Below are positions 1 to 8,500 of a DNA stretch of 64,000 nucleotides, one piece after another (the stretch's first letter is position 1; every line of letters begins with the position of its first letter). The notes under the pieces were generated by a model. It searched no databases, was not told where the DNA came from, and saw only the letters and a program-made list of their open reading frames with translations. Made by a program: the position numbers and the translations under genes. Source of the DNA: Actinomadura pelletieri DSM 43383 (GTDB taxonomy: Bacteria > Actinomycetota > Actinomycetes > Streptosporangiales > Streptosporangiaceae); assembly GCF_003634705.1 (NCBI RefSeq), contig NZ_RBWU01000010.1, forward strand, positions 1-64,000. The letters run 5' to 3'.

Positions 1-237
1 AAGGTGGCCTCTACCGCGGAAGCGTCGCCAGTACTGGTGGCCTACCCACTCGGCTACGACTGGATGTTTCTGTACTGGTACTGGATGCGGTTCACCGACA
101 CCGGGTCTCCGTTCGGCCACTCCCGCCACCTGGACCTCAAGAGCCTGTACGCCGCCAAGGGTCGTCGACCGCACCATGTCAGTCACCACTTCAGATGCAC
201 GCTGCCACCAACCCCTGGTGATCGGACGCCGAGCTAG
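1..237 (+). CDS. 3'-5' exonuclease-like protein, C-terminal part (cut by the window edge)
   Basis: Open from the window edge, so the true start lies upstream; the GTG at position 4 is only the first in-frame start codon inside the window. The visible residues include a Tyr-Asp-Trp-Met segment, a Trp/Tyr-rich stretch and a Pro-Phe-Gly-His-Ser...Leu-Asp-Leu-Lys-Ser block. This resembles a family of actinobacterial RNase-T-like 3'-5' exonucleases. Such proteins normally end with a His-x-Ala-Leu-Asp-Asp-Ala motif carrying the last DEDDh residues. It is not visible here: the frame runs into a Pro-rich tail and stops. The gene may therefore have a degenerate C-terminus. The assignment comes from remembered family patterns only. 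Confidence 0.45.
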   Translation, partial: KVASTAEASPVLVAYPLGYDWMFLYWYWMRFTDTGSPFGHSRHLDLKSLYAAKGRRPHHVSHHFRCTLPPTPGDRTPS

Positions 238-413
238 CGTGCTCAGCGAAGACCGTCGAAGCGTAAGAAATTGTGCGGCCATATACGATCCTGTTCGATA
301 TAAAAGTGTAACCGTTTTCGACCAGGAAACCCGTCTAAATCGCCGCGCGAGATCTCAACGGTGGTGTACACAGGGTAGCTAGACGAACACGCTCCAGCTC
401 CTCGGGGGTTGAC

Positions 414-1289
414 ATGGGTAGCCCGTACGTAAAGCGTCTACGGCTTGCGGCTGAACTTCGCGCTCTCCGCGAAGACCGCGGGCTGATGGCGGAAGAGCTA
501 GCCAAACGCATCCACTACTCACGCACAAAGATCAGCCGTCTCGAGAACGCCTCCGGTCGCCCCGATGTCGGTGACGTCCTAAGGGTTCTCGATGCTCTCG
601 GGCTATCCGATGATGAGTGCATGAGGTTGGTCCGCCTCGCCACTGCTGCCTCCAAGAAGGGGTGGTGGGACGCCTACGGCGAAAGCATGGGCCCCCGTCA
701 GCGGCTCTACGCAGACATCGAGTCTGGAGCTGACACCATCCGCGAGTACAACGGCACCATGATCCCTGGGCTACTGCAAACTGCCGAGTACAGCTCCGCC
801 CTAGCGGAACTCTGGCGAGGAGACAAGCTCCGGGGCCTCGACTTCAAGAAGATGACCAAGGCGCGACAGCGTCGACAGGAGGCCGTCCTACATCCAGAGG
901 GTCCGGCATACACCGTCATCCTCGATGAAGTAGTCCTCAGAAGAGTCAGCGTACCCGCTGATGTCTTGGCAGCTCAGATACGCCACCTCATCAAGCTCAT
1001 GGCATCTGTTCCAAAACTCGGCGTACGGGTGCTCCCAGTCGACGCGAATGTCGAAGGCGTCGCCATCCCCGAGGCCGCCTTCTCGCTCTACACCTTTCCG
1101 AACTCAAACGACCCACCTATGGTCATGATCGAGACATCCCTAACCGACCTGCCTTACACCGGAACCCGTGAGGTCGAGCAGCACGCAAAGAGGTACGAAC
1201 TTCTCGGCGAGGTTGTTCTATCCTCTGAGGGCAGCCTCAAGTGTCTGACCGAGGCCGCCGACCGACTATCAGGTAGGACAGGCGGATGA
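414..1289 (+). CDS. XRE-family HTH regulator with DUF5753 domain
   Basis: The 291-residue protein has an N-terminal helix-turn-helix (about residues 8-63, with the RTKISRLEN recognition-helix pattern). A C-terminal DUF5753 domain (about 95-285) contains the typical Tyr-x-x-x-Met-Ile-Pro-Gly-Leu-Leu-Gln-Thr segment. Such regulators are widespread in Streptomyces and relatives and are normally paired with a small DUF397 protein; some pairs have been described as toxin-antitoxin-like or developmental switches. Here the stop codon overlaps the ATG of a DUF397 gene (ATGA), so the pair is translationally coupled. Codon use is less GC-biased than in genes beyond 6.5 kb, consistent with an accessory segment. 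Confidence 0.9.
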   Translation: MGSPYVKRLRLAAELRALREDRGLMAEELAKRIHYSRTKISRLENASGRPDVGDVLRVLDALGLSDDECMRLVRLATAASKKGWWDAYGESMGPRQRLYADIESGADTIREYNGTMIPGLLQTAEYSSALAELWRGDKLRGLDFKKMTKARQRRQEAVLHPEGPAYTVILDEVVLRRVSVPADVLAAQIRHLIKLMASVPKLGVRVLPVDANVEGVAIPEAAFSLYTFPNSNDPPMVMIETSLTDLPYTGTREVEQHAKRYELLGEVVLSSEGSLKCLTEAADRLSGRTGG

Positions 1290-1477
1290 ACGAGAAGTTC
1301 ACAGCGTGGCGAGTATCCAGCCATAGCCAGCCAGGAGCGAACTGCGTCGAGGCAGGACGATCACTTGCCGCAACCGTAGGTGTTCGCGACTCTACCCTTC
1401 GTAACGAAGGGCCAATTCTGGAGTTCACCCGGACGGAATGGGCTGCGCTCCTCACAGCGATCCGGTCATTCTCCTGA
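1286..1477 (+). CDS. DUF397 protein, partner of the XRE/DUF5753 regulator
   Basis: The 63-residue protein matches the DUF397 layout: Trp-Arg-x-Ser-Ser-His-Ser near the N-terminus, Asn-Cys-Val-Glu in the middle, Val-x-Val-Arg-Asp-Ser, then a Phe-Thr-x-x-Glu-Trp-x-x-Leu C-terminal helix. It starts at the ATG inside the ATGA overlap with the upstream regulator. DUF397 proteins act with, and probably antagonise, the adjacent HTH/DUF5753 protein; the exact biochemical role is not settled in general. Confidence 0.88.
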   Translation: MNEKFTAWRVSSHSQPGANCVEAGRSLAATVGVRDSTLRNEGPILEFTRTEWAALLTAIRSFS

Positions 1478-1528
1478 AGACACAACTGCACTCGCCTAGG
1501 CTCTGCGATCGGAAGCGTAAAGACTAGG

Positions 1529-1740
1529 ATGAAAACGCAGTACGACCACTGGCGCAAGTCCCATCACAGCGAGCCACTGGGAGGCGTTGGGGTAGTTCAC
1601 TTCCCTGACGCAACAGTAGGAGTGCACGACTCCGCACTCCATAGCAGAAGTCTGGTCTCTTGAGCTGGCCCAGCAGAATGGAATACGTTACATTTACACG
1701 CACGCTTGATTCGGTGGTCCGATCAGACCGACCACTACAC
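1529..1740 (+). pseudogene. Second DUF397 gene broken by an in-frame stop
   Basis: An ATG at 1529 opens a 44-codon frame beginning with a Trp-Arg-Lys-Ser-His-His-Ser block and Val-Gly-Val-His-Asp-Ser, the same spacing as the intact DUF397 upstream. It ends at TGA 1661-1663. Reading on in the same frame gives Ala-Gly-Pro-Ala-Glu-Trp-Asn-Thr-Leu. This aligns without a gap to the Phe-Thr-Arg-Thr-Glu-Trp-Ala-Ala-Leu end of the first copy; the TGA sits where the first copy has Glu. The gene thus looks like a full DUF397 paralogue inactivated by one nonsense codon. The right boundary is approximate. Confidence 0.65.
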
Positions 1741-1749
1741 TGCTTCAGC

Positions 1750-1785
1750 AGAGCCGCTGTAAGTCAAATTCACTGCAGCGGCTCT
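1750..1785. terminator. Hairpin downstream of the DUF397 remnant
   Basis: The 10-bp inverted repeat AGAGCCGCTG / CAGCGGCTCT is separated by 16 nt. It lies just after the DUF397 genes and probably ends their transcript. There is no clear T-run, as is usual in high-GC actinomycetes. Confidence 0.45.
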
Positions 1786-3106
1786 AGAGTCTCTCGGACG
1801 ACCGAAAGCTTTCCTTTTTCCTCCCCTAGCCTCCTGAAGCGCCGATTCTTGAGATCGCGACCGAGATCACGCCCTTGTGTTACTGAGCGCCAGGTACATC
1901 GCATACGCATTGATAGGACTGCACCTCCGCAGGTCAGATCGACCTTCCATGCCGCTTTCACGCTCGTCGGACCTCCGGTTGCGCTCATGACACACCGATG
2001 AGCGACGGCCCATTTAGACGACCGTGTACGTCTATGGCGTGGAACCACTGGAGACGTGCACAAGTCTGCGGCGGCTGTAAGCCAGTCTCACTGGGCAACC
2101 AGGCAGAATCTCTCCTCCCACCCGCCCATCAAGGCTTCTTGGGACGCCAGTCTTCGCATTCGTCGTCCAAAGTGTCGTCCTCCCTTCGCCTGATCTCAGG
2201 AATATCGCGTACGCGTCGGCAAGGCCTTGCCCGCGAGCCGGGCCACCATCCCCCGCCGCTGCTTCACCTGGGCCGACCGGGCATCATCCCTCCTCCAGCT
2301 GTCGCGCCTAGGTGTCTTAGGAAACCGGTTTCTGAGTTCGTCGCCGAGATGCCGTCGCGTTGCTAGGACTCCAGGCGTCTCCGTCTCGGCAAGCCTCTGC
2401 TCGAAGGCTAGGTCGACCTGCCTATGCCGTCGCTCCACCCGTCAAGCGAACCGGTAACGTTCACGACGCACCGATGAGCGGCGGTCCACTCAGATCGAAC
2501 GCAACCTCCTGTAGTGCGGAGCCGCTGTAGACACGTGCACAAGTCGTCCACTCCCGCCAGTCGACCGGCCCGCGGACGGGCCCGGACCGTCGCCGCTCCC
2601 GCCTGCGCGCCCGTCCGAACGCCGCGCGCGCAACCAGCGACCGCTGCCATCCGGGCCCGCGCGGCGGCGTTCGGCGGCGATGCCGAAGCGGCCACCGCGG
2701 GCCCCGGCCAGGCATCAACCACCGCCGCACAGCTACCTGGTTCACCGGCCAGCCATAAGTGCTTGCCTTCCATATCCATTAGGCTCTGGGGACGCCAGTT
2801 CTTGAGGTCGTCACCCGAAATGCCGTAGTCACGTTGCTGGGTCAATCAACCTCCTCGGCCACTGCCGCACACGCGATAGACAGAGTGGGCACACCTTCGG
2901 GGATGTAGTAGGACGCCCCCGGACCTCACAGCGTCCGCCCAGCATGGGGCGTTCCGGCGCTTCTCTCGGCTCCCGCATTCGTTGGGTTCTCCCGTCTGTA
3001 CGACGACAACGTCTCCCTCTCACACATAGCAGAACCGAAGAGCTGGCAGAGCACACAGTCATTCCGCCGAGTCGTCAGCCAAGTTCGCTGCGCACAAATC
3101 TCGCAC
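1786..3106. other. Gene-free stretch with degenerate internal repeats
   Basis: No frame here shows sustained actinomycete codon bias or a family I recognise. The stretch does hold related segments. ACCGATGAGCG-x-CGG followed by CACGTGCACAAGTC occurs around 1994-2065 and again around 2470-2545. On the minus strand, segments encoding Arg-Asp-x-x-(Gly)-Asp-Asp-Leu-Lys-Asn-x-Arg occur near 1840-1880, 2325-2370 and 2780-2840. It looks like a decayed duplicated region. Confidence 0.5.
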
Positions 3107-3121
3107 GTGCGAAAGGACCAC

Positions 3122-4837
3122 ATGCACGCTTACATGGACGCGACGCATGGAGGGTCAACCCCGCGCCACCTCCCATCCGACCGTAGGGAAAACGGGCGAA
3201 CCGTCCGTTATCCGGCTGATCGTCCATGCGGACTCCGACCACCGGCGGAAAGGGCACCAGGCGTGGGCCTCGAGCGCACCAGCGGAACGGACACCCGTAC
3301 CGACACCACCGACTCCCCCAACACCCACGAGCGGCCCTCCGCACCACAACCGGACAACCCCGGCGCCCCCGGCCAACCCTCCCGCCTCGAAAGCCTCCGC
3401 CGCGCCCGCGAAGAGCAACATGCCAGAGCCGCCCAAATCGCTGCGGCCCGCGAAACCGAACAGCGTGAGAGGCCCGTCGAGGACAACCCCTCGACCGAAG
3501 ACCAGACACAAGACACCCCGGCCGAACCGGAGGACAACGACGAGACGCGGGAACCCGCCGACACCGCACAAGAACCCGACGCCGGAACCGATGAGGCCGA
3601 GCGCGACCCGGAAGAAACAGACCCACAGACCGAGCAGCCCAAGCAATCCGACACCCTGGGCGAAGAGCCCGACACCCGGGACACCGACCGGCTTGCTGCC
3701 GACTCATCGGACGAAACCGGCCAGACCCGAGACGGCGAAGCCGAAACTGAGGATCTATCTGAGCACGACCGCCCTCCACTCCCCCGGCGCGAGGAACGCT
3801 CGTCTAACACCGCCGGCTACGACGAGAACGCGGAAACCGACGAGGCTGAGCAACTCGACATCCCGGGTGAGACGCGGGAACCCATCGAGGCCACGGAGGG
3901 GTCCGAGGCCGAAGCCGGTGAAGCTGAGCGCTCCTCGGAAGACACAGACGCACAGGTTGAAACCGAAGACGCCGAGCAACCCGACGTCCTGGACGAGGAA
4001 CCCCACACCCAGGACACCCAGCGCCCACTCGACGAAACCGGCCAGACCCAAGATGGCGTAGCCGACAGCCAGTCGCCGCTCCCCCGAGACGGGGAACGCT
4101 CGTCCAACACCGCCGATCGCGATGCCGACCAGGAGACCGGTGAGGCCGAGCGGGCCCCGCAGTCCCCGGACATGTCACCTGGTCAAGAAGGCCAGGAGGT
4201 AGCGGACGAACAGGTCCGGGCCCCCGGAGATCCGCGGCCCGCCGGAAACCAGCCCGGCACGTCCGACGCCGCCGCACAGCCCGACGCGCCCGCGCTGCCT
4301 CCAGACTGGCCACCGAGAACGAACGACGGCGGAACTCGGTGGTCCACACCCGTCTACCGCATCGACGACAGAACATCGGGCACCCAGGTCGAGCCTCGTG
4401 ATAGGAATGCCGAGACCCAACCCGAGACACCAACCACCACCAACGAGGCCAGCGATTATCGGCGGCTTCCCGAGCTCCCACGCGATGGAACACCTGGACG
4501 CGGCGAACTCCGCCCACCGGAGGATGACCCGGCAGACCGGGACGCTGAACTCGAGGAACGCCGACGGAGCCGCTGGGAGCCGCTTGAACGGCTACAGGCT
4601 GGGATGGACGGTGTAAAGAAGGCAACGGAAGGTGCAAAACACTACCTAGATAAGTCACCGCCGACCGGGAAGGCGGAAGTTAAGACCGACACCGGTTCCG
4701 CACACTCTCCCACGACAAATGCGGCCGCGAATCCCACAGACGTGGTACTCGGCGCCGCCATAGTAGCGACAGCGGCTATCGGTGCGATCATGAGAACAGT
4801 GGACAAGATCAAGCATAGAGAGGCGGAGCATGAATGA
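3122..4837 (+). CDS. Acidic, repeat-rich protein with C-terminal membrane anchor (function unknown)
   Basis: I place the start at ATG 3122 because AAAGGA lies 5-10 nt upstream; a GTG at 3107 is also in frame. The 571-residue product is mostly low-complexity Glu/Asp/Thr/Pro/Gln. It contains at least two imperfect copies of a unit of roughly 100 residues: a Glu-Ala-Glu-Arg start, a middle Asp-Glu-Thr-Gly-Gln-Thr-x-Asp-Gly, then Pro-Leu-Pro-Arg...Glu-Arg-Ser-Ser-Asn-Thr-Ala. About 25 residues before the end is one hydrophobic stretch (Val-Val-Leu-Gly-Ala-Ala-Ile-Val-Ala-Thr-Ala...) followed by a basic tail, suggesting a tail-anchored membrane protein. It overlaps the next gene by 4 nt. I do not recognise a family. 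Confidence 0.7.
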   Translation: MHAYMDATHGGSTPRHLPSDRRENGRTVRYPADRPCGLRPPAERAPGVGLERTSGTDTRTDTTDSPNTHERPSAPQPDNPGAPGQPSRLESLRRAREEQHARAAQIAAARETEQRERPVEDNPSTEDQTQDTPAEPEDNDETREPADTAQEPDAGTDEAERDPEETDPQTEQPKQSDTLGEEPDTRDTDRLAADSSDETGQTRDGEAETEDLSEHDRPPLPRREERSSNTAGYDENAETDEAEQLDIPGETREPIEATEGSEAEAGEAERSSEDTDAQVETEDAEQPDVLDEEPHTQDTQRPLDETGQTQDGVADSQSPLPRDGERSSNTADRDADQETGEAERAPQSPDMSPGQEGQEVADEQVRAPGDPRPAGNQPGTSDAAAQPDAPALPPDWPPRTNDGGTRWSTPVYRIDDRTSGTQVEPRDRNAETQPETPTTTNEASDYRRLPELPRDGTPGRGELRPPEDDPADRDAELEERRRSRWEPLERLQAGMDGVKKATEGAKHYLDKSPPTGKAEVKTDTGSAHSPTTNAAANPTDVVLGAAIVATAAIGAIMRTVDKIKHREAEHE

Positions 4838-5283
4838 AGGTAACTGACGAACAAGTCGCTACCTTGCGTGCGCAACTCTCCGGAGACACGGATGAGTATG
4901 TGCAACGCTTGGATGAGATAACTTCTCCGGAATCTCAGACAAGTTACACAACTCTGATCACCGCAGCGTTCTTCGAAGCCGTCGATCGGCACTTCGTCGT
5001 CAACGGCAAGGCTGCCGATGATCGTGACATCATCGACTTCGTTGCCACGAAGCGAGAAATCAACCCCATCGCCGCGGAACAACTCGACCCGACTGTAGCC
5101 GAGCAAGTGCTCGCGCATGCACTGGGCAAGGGATCGATACCCACCGAAATCGACAGCGACACGCTGATGCAGACTCAGGTGCTCCTGCTCGCAGCACTGA
5201 TCGGCGAAGCCGATCTCAGCGACTCCGAGCTTGAGACCTTCCTGTCCAAGGCGCGCGCTGAAGCGGACGAACACCTGGACTGA
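4834..5283 (+). CDS. Unknown 149-residue protein, paralogue of the next gene
   Basis: It starts at the ATG of an ATGA overlap with the repeat-rich gene, so translation is probably coupled. The product is acidic and predicted helical, with no signal peptide or membrane segment. Its C-terminal two-thirds aligns with the next protein: an (Ala)-Ala-Phe-x-x-Ala segment, Leu-(Asp/Asn)-Pro-x-Val-Ala-Glu-x-x-Leu-x-x-Ala-Leu-Gly, and a final Leu-Leu-x-Ala-Leu-(Ile/Val)-x-Glu-Ala-x-Leu-x-Asp-x-Glu-Leu-Glu-x-Phe helix pair. No family is recognised. The conserved two-part helical layout would suit a small adaptor or sensor, but that is conjecture. Confidence 0.7.
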   Translation: MKVTDEQVATLRAQLSGDTDEYVQRLDEITSPESQTSYTTLITAAFFEAVDRHFVVNGKAADDRDIIDFVATKREINPIAAEQLDPTVAEQVLAHALGKGSIPTEIDSDTLMQTQVLLLAALIGEADLSDSELETFLSKARAEADEHLD

Positions 5284-5312
5284 TACAAACACCCCCCCGA
5301 TCGGATCTCGGC

Positions 5313-5801
5313 ATGACAGACAAAGCTCCCACCACAGTCAGCGACCTGCACGTGACAGCTCTGCGCACGTTTCTGGTCGAAGGTCCCGAGGTTTGGCTGA
5401 AGCGACATGAGAATCTAGCGAAGGATGAAACGGACCTCGGATTCTCGCTTCTGCTCTACGCCGCATTCACCAAGGCGACGAAAAAGAAATTCTCGCCGCT
5501 CTACAGCGTTCCACAGTTGATTCGATACGTCGCCGATCATCGCCTCAGCCTTGAGGAGCATGCACGCGAGTTGAACCCTCGCGTTGCTGAGAGCCTTCTT
5601 CGCTTCGCCCTAGGCGATGAGAGCTTGGGCGAGCGCCCACCGTTCGGCGTGGACACGATGAGCGTGGTGCGCGCCGAAATGTACCTGCTCATGGCTCTCG
5701 TTCAGGAAGCGAAACTCAACGATGCGGAACTGGAGGAGTTCATCAAGGACTCCGCCGTTCTCGCCAATGAATGGGCGGCCGCCGACCAAGAGCAGGTGTA
5801 G
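5313..5801 (+). CDS. Unknown 162-residue protein, paralogue of the preceding gene
   Basis: It follows the previous gene by 29 nt on the same strand and is probably in the same operon. It shares the Leu-Asn-Pro-Arg-Val-Ala-Glu-Ser-Leu-Leu-x-x-Ala-Leu-Gly block and the terminal Leu-Met-Ala-Leu-Val-x-Glu-Ala-x-Leu-Asn-Asp-Ala-Glu-Leu-Glu-Glu-Phe helix with its neighbour, so the two arose by duplication. It is soluble, helical and has no catalytic motif that I can see. Two diverged paralogues beside a membrane-anchored acidic protein suggest a heteromeric assembly; this is inference only. Confidence 0.7.
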   Translation: MTDKAPTTVSDLHVTALRTFLVEGPEVWLKRHENLAKDETDLGFSLLLYAAFTKATKKKFSPLYSVPQLIRYVADHRLSLEEHARELNPRVAESLLRFALGDESLGERPPFGVDTMSVVRAEMYLLMALVQEAKLNDAELEEFIKDSAVLANEWAAADQEQV

Positions 5802-6546
5802 GAAGAAGCCACTCCGGGAAGCGCTACGAGGAACGCCGACGCCTACGCGTGAAGTGCATGCCTCCCAGAGATGTGGAGGCCGACGCGTCACCCCCCCAGG
5901 CCGTACTCCATGCCGAGTTTCGGGTGGACGGCCTGGGGGACCTCCGACGGGCACACGTTCCGCGCCCGCCCGTCGTCCTTGAATGTGTGGGTGATGAACC
6001 GGCACCTGCGGAGAGCGTCTGGACGCCAACGTGTCGCCTACGGAGATCCCGCGCGCTACCCCGATATCCAAGCTGATCGTCTTCGATCGCCGGGGCGGGC
6101 TCCATCTGAGCTTCTCGAAGAGTGGGTGCCGCCCGAACTTCATCCCCTGGAAGTACGTGAGCGTCGACGACGGAACGCCGTTGGCCGTCGAATCGGACAG
6201 CTTGTCGGGTAGAAGATGCCCTAGATGTACCTGCGGGCGATGGAGGGTGACATCAGCCCTGTCCGCCGAGCTCCTCGTCGTCCTGGGCAAGCCGGGCTTC
6301 GCTCGCTTCTCTCAGCGCCGAGTGACCCAGATATCGCAACCGCGGTAGGCAGACTCGTCGTTTCAGCGGGACAGGTGTCCAGTCCGCTGCTGACTTCGGG
6401 TGGAGTCTCGAAGTCGGTGTTCAGCCCCTTCTCGGGAGCTGGATGGACGTGGCATCGCGTCCTGGCTGGTTGATTCAGAGCCTGTCCTCGAGTGGTGCCT
6501 GGGTTGGATGGAGGGAGGCCTCGGGCGGCTGTGGGGGTTGTGGTTG
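5802..6546. other. Intergenic stretch; possible gene remnant at 6031-6348
   Basis: No confident gene. A GTG-started frame at 6031-6348 (plus strand) contains a globular-looking stretch (Ile-Ser-Lys-Leu-Ile-Val-Phe-Asp-Arg...Phe-Ile-Pro-Trp-Lys-Tyr-Val-Ser-Val-Asp-Asp-Gly). Its second half reads as non-coding, and codon bias and RBS are weak. It may be a degraded gene at the edge of the low-GC accessory segment; GC and codon bias rise sharply from about 6.5 kb. Confidence 0.35.
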
Positions 6547-7635
6547 TCAAGGGGTGGAGAGGGTGGCGGCGAGGTGTTCGGCGGCTTGGCGGAGGTGGTG
6601 TTCTGGGGATTTCATTGCGGCCTGGGGTGAGCCTGCCAGGTCGGTGAGGCTGAGCATTGTTACGCCGGGGTGTTCCGTTGTCACGCTTCCGGCGATTACT
6701 GCGGCGGGGACGCCGTGGCGTTCTGCCAGGTGGATGATGTGGCCGGTGACCTTGCCTGTGTAGGACTGTGCGTCGTGGCGGCCCTCTCCCGTGACGACCA
6801 GTGTGGCGCCGGCGATGCGGGTTGGGAGGCCGGTCAGATTGGTGAGGTAGCGGGCGCCGGATTCCGTTTTCGCGTTCCAGCAGGAGGAGAGGCCGTAGGC
6901 GATGCCGCCTGCTGCGCCTGCGCCTGGGGTGTCGGGGGTGCCGCCTAGTACTTTCGCCCATTGGCGGAGGGCGTTGTCCAGGACCTTTATCAGGGCGGGG
7001 GTTGCGCCTTTTTGTGGGGCGAAGACGGTTGCTGCGCCGTGGGGGCCGTAGAGGGGGGCGTCTACGTCGCAGAGGACCAGGACGCCGTCGGGTGGGGGTG
7101 GTAGCAGGTTCGTGGTGTCGACGTTGGTCACGTGCGCCAGGGCGGTGCCGCCGGGTGGGAGGTCGTGGCCGTGGTGGTCGGTGGTCCGGAGGCCTAGTTC
7201 GCGGAGGCAGCCGGCGCCGCCGTCGGTGGAGGCGGAGCCGCCCAGGCCGACGACGATGCGCCGGGCCTGCTGTCGGGCCGCGCGGAGGACGGTGCCGAGC
7301 GGGGCGCTGTCGGCGCCGCCCGGGTCGTGGGTGCCGAGGAGGGGCAGGCCGCAGCATTCGGCGAGTTCCACCACCGCCGTGCCGTCGGCGAGCATGAGCC
7401 AGCGGGCCTCGTGCGGGCCGTGCGGCAGGGTCACCGTGGTCTTTCGGACGGTCGCGTCCGGGCGGGCGGCCAGCACCGTGTCGAGTGTGCCCTCGCCGCC
7501 GTCGGCCTGGGGTAGGAGTTCGGTCGTCACGTCGGGGCGGACGCGGCGGAAACCGTCGGCCATCGCGGCGGCGGCACGGGCCGCCGAGAGGGTCGACTTG
7601 AACGAGTCGGGTGCGAGCACCACCCGTAGGGTCAC
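6547..7635 (-). CDS. Glycerate 2-kinase
   Basis: This 362-residue cytoplasmic kinase phosphorylates D-glycerate and feeds it into central metabolism. The N-terminus Leu-Ala-Pro-Asp-Ser-Phe-Lys-Ser-Thr-Leu, the Gln-Ala-Asp-Gly-Gly-Glu-Gly-Thr box, the Gly-Leu-Gly-Gly-Ser-Ala-Ser-Thr-Asp-Gly-Gly loop and the C-terminal Thr-Gly-Glu-Gly-x-x-Asp-x-Gln-Ser-x-x-Gly-Lys motif define the type I family. I chose GTG 7635 because the protein then begins right at the conserved strand and overlaps the upstream stop (GTGA); a longer frame upstream has no homology. It is the last gene of the five-gene operon starting at 11612, which suggests that the pathway releases glycerate. Confidence 0.9.
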   Translation of the reverse strand: MTLRVVLAPDSFKSTLSAARAAAAMADGFRRVRPDVTTELLPQADGGEGTLDTVLAARPDATVRKTTVTLPHGPHEARWLMLADGTAVVELAECCGLPLLGTHDPGGADSAPLGTVLRAARQQARRIVVGLGGSASTDGGAGCLRELGLRTTDHHGHDLPPGGTALAHVTNVDTTNLLPPPPDGVLVLCDVDAPLYGPHGAATVFAPQKGATPALIKVLDNALRQWAKVLGGTPDTPGAGAAGGIAYGLSSCWNAKTESGARYLTNLTGLPTRIAGATLVVTGEGRHDAQSYTGKVTGHIIHLAERHGVPAAVIAGSVTTEHPGVTMLSLTDLAGSPQAAMKSPEHHLRQAAEHLAATLSTP

Positions 7636-8477
7636 GGTCGGGCGTCTCCCTCCGCGAGCAGCGGGGCGACGGCCCGCCGCATGGTCTCGGTCGGATCGGG
7701 CAGGCCCGTCCACCGGCACCATGCGGCGGCGGCCTGCGCGACCAGCATCCCATCGCCGTTCGACGCCCGCATTCCGCGGGCCCGGGCCCGGCGGACCAGT
7801 TCGGTCTCCGCCGGGATGTACACGACGTCGAACACGGCCGCGGACGGGTCGAGGACGTCGACGTCGATGACGGGTCCCGGGGAGAGCATGCCGACGGACG
7901 TCGCGTTGACGAACAGGTCGGCCTTCGCGAGTCGGTCATGGGTGCGGGGGTCGTCGAAGGCGAGGGGTTCGATCGTGGCCGCGTCGCCGAGGTCGTCGGC
8001 GAGGCGGCGTGGCATGGCGGCGTCCAGGTCCAGGACGGTGAGGGTTCCGGCGCCTGCGGTGGCCAGGCCGTATACCGCGGCGTGGCCTACGCCGCCTGAG
8101 CCCGCGACGACCACGGAGCGTCCCTTCACGTCGCCGCCGAGGCAAGACCGGACGCCGGTCATGAAGCCGATGACGTCGGTGTTGAAGCCGATCAGGCGGT
8201 CGCTTTCGGCGGCGACGCTGTTGACCGCGCCGATCGCGCGGGCGTCGGGTTCGATCTCGTCGAGCAGGTCCATGATGCGGAGTTTGTACGGGGCGGTGAT
8301 CTGGAAGCCCATCCAGTTGTCGCGGCGGGCCTCGGCGACCTGTTCGGTGAGGCCCTGCTCATCGACTTCGCGGAGTTCGTAGCGGGCGTCCACGCCTGCG
8401 GCGGCGAACGCGGCGTTGTGCATGACCGCGGAGTGGCGGCGTCGCAGGGGGCTGCCGAAGAGGGCGACCGTGCGCAT
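7632..8477 (-). CDS. Shikimate dehydrogenase family protein (probably catabolic paralogue)
   Basis: The 281-residue protein has the substrate domain of AroE-like enzymes (Phe-Gly-x-Pro-Leu-x-x-x-x-Ser at the N-terminus). A Gly-Ser-Gly-Gly-Val-Gly-His-Ala NAD(P) loop follows, then Asn-Ala-Thr-Ser-Val-Gly-Met. In the first domain, where AroE has Asn-Val-Thr-x-Pro-x-Lys, this protein has Gln-Ile-Thr-Ala-Pro-Tyr-Lys, so the catalytic Lys is kept. The start ATG 8477 has AAGGAG at proper distance. Location inside a LacI-controlled catabolic operon, rather than with aro genes, suggests a quinate- or polyol-type substrate instead of the biosynthetic role. Confidence 0.85.
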   Translation of the reverse strand: MRTVALFGSPLRRRHSAVMHNAAFAAAGVDARYELREVDEQGLTEQVAEARRDNWMGFQITAPYKLRIMDLLDEIEPDARAIGAVNSVAAESDRLIGFNTDVIGFMTGVRSCLGGDVKGRSVVVAGSGGVGHAAVYGLATAGAGTLTVLDLDAAMPRRLADDLGDAATIEPLAFDDPRTHDRLAKADLFVNATSVGMLSPGPVIDVDVLDPSAAVFDVVYIPAETELVRRARARGMRASNGDGMLVAQAAAAWCRWTGLPDPTETMRRAVAPLLAEGDARP

Positions 8478-8500
8478 GGTCTTCTCCTTGCCGTTCGGGG

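Noticed and set aside
2408..2845. Minus-strand frame with Asp-Asp-Leu-Lys-Asn-Trp-Arg as a real gene
   Set aside because: Only its first 35 codons look protein-like and similar degenerate pieces recur nearby; the remainder is Arg/Ala-rich. It is treated as part of the degenerate repeats.
3155..3810. Long minus-strand open frames opposite the acidic repeat gene (and more at 3804-4658)
   Set aside because: They are Arg/Gly/Ser-rich mirror frames of a biased plus-strand gene. They have no RBS and no family match, and the plus-strand gene is coupled to the following ones.
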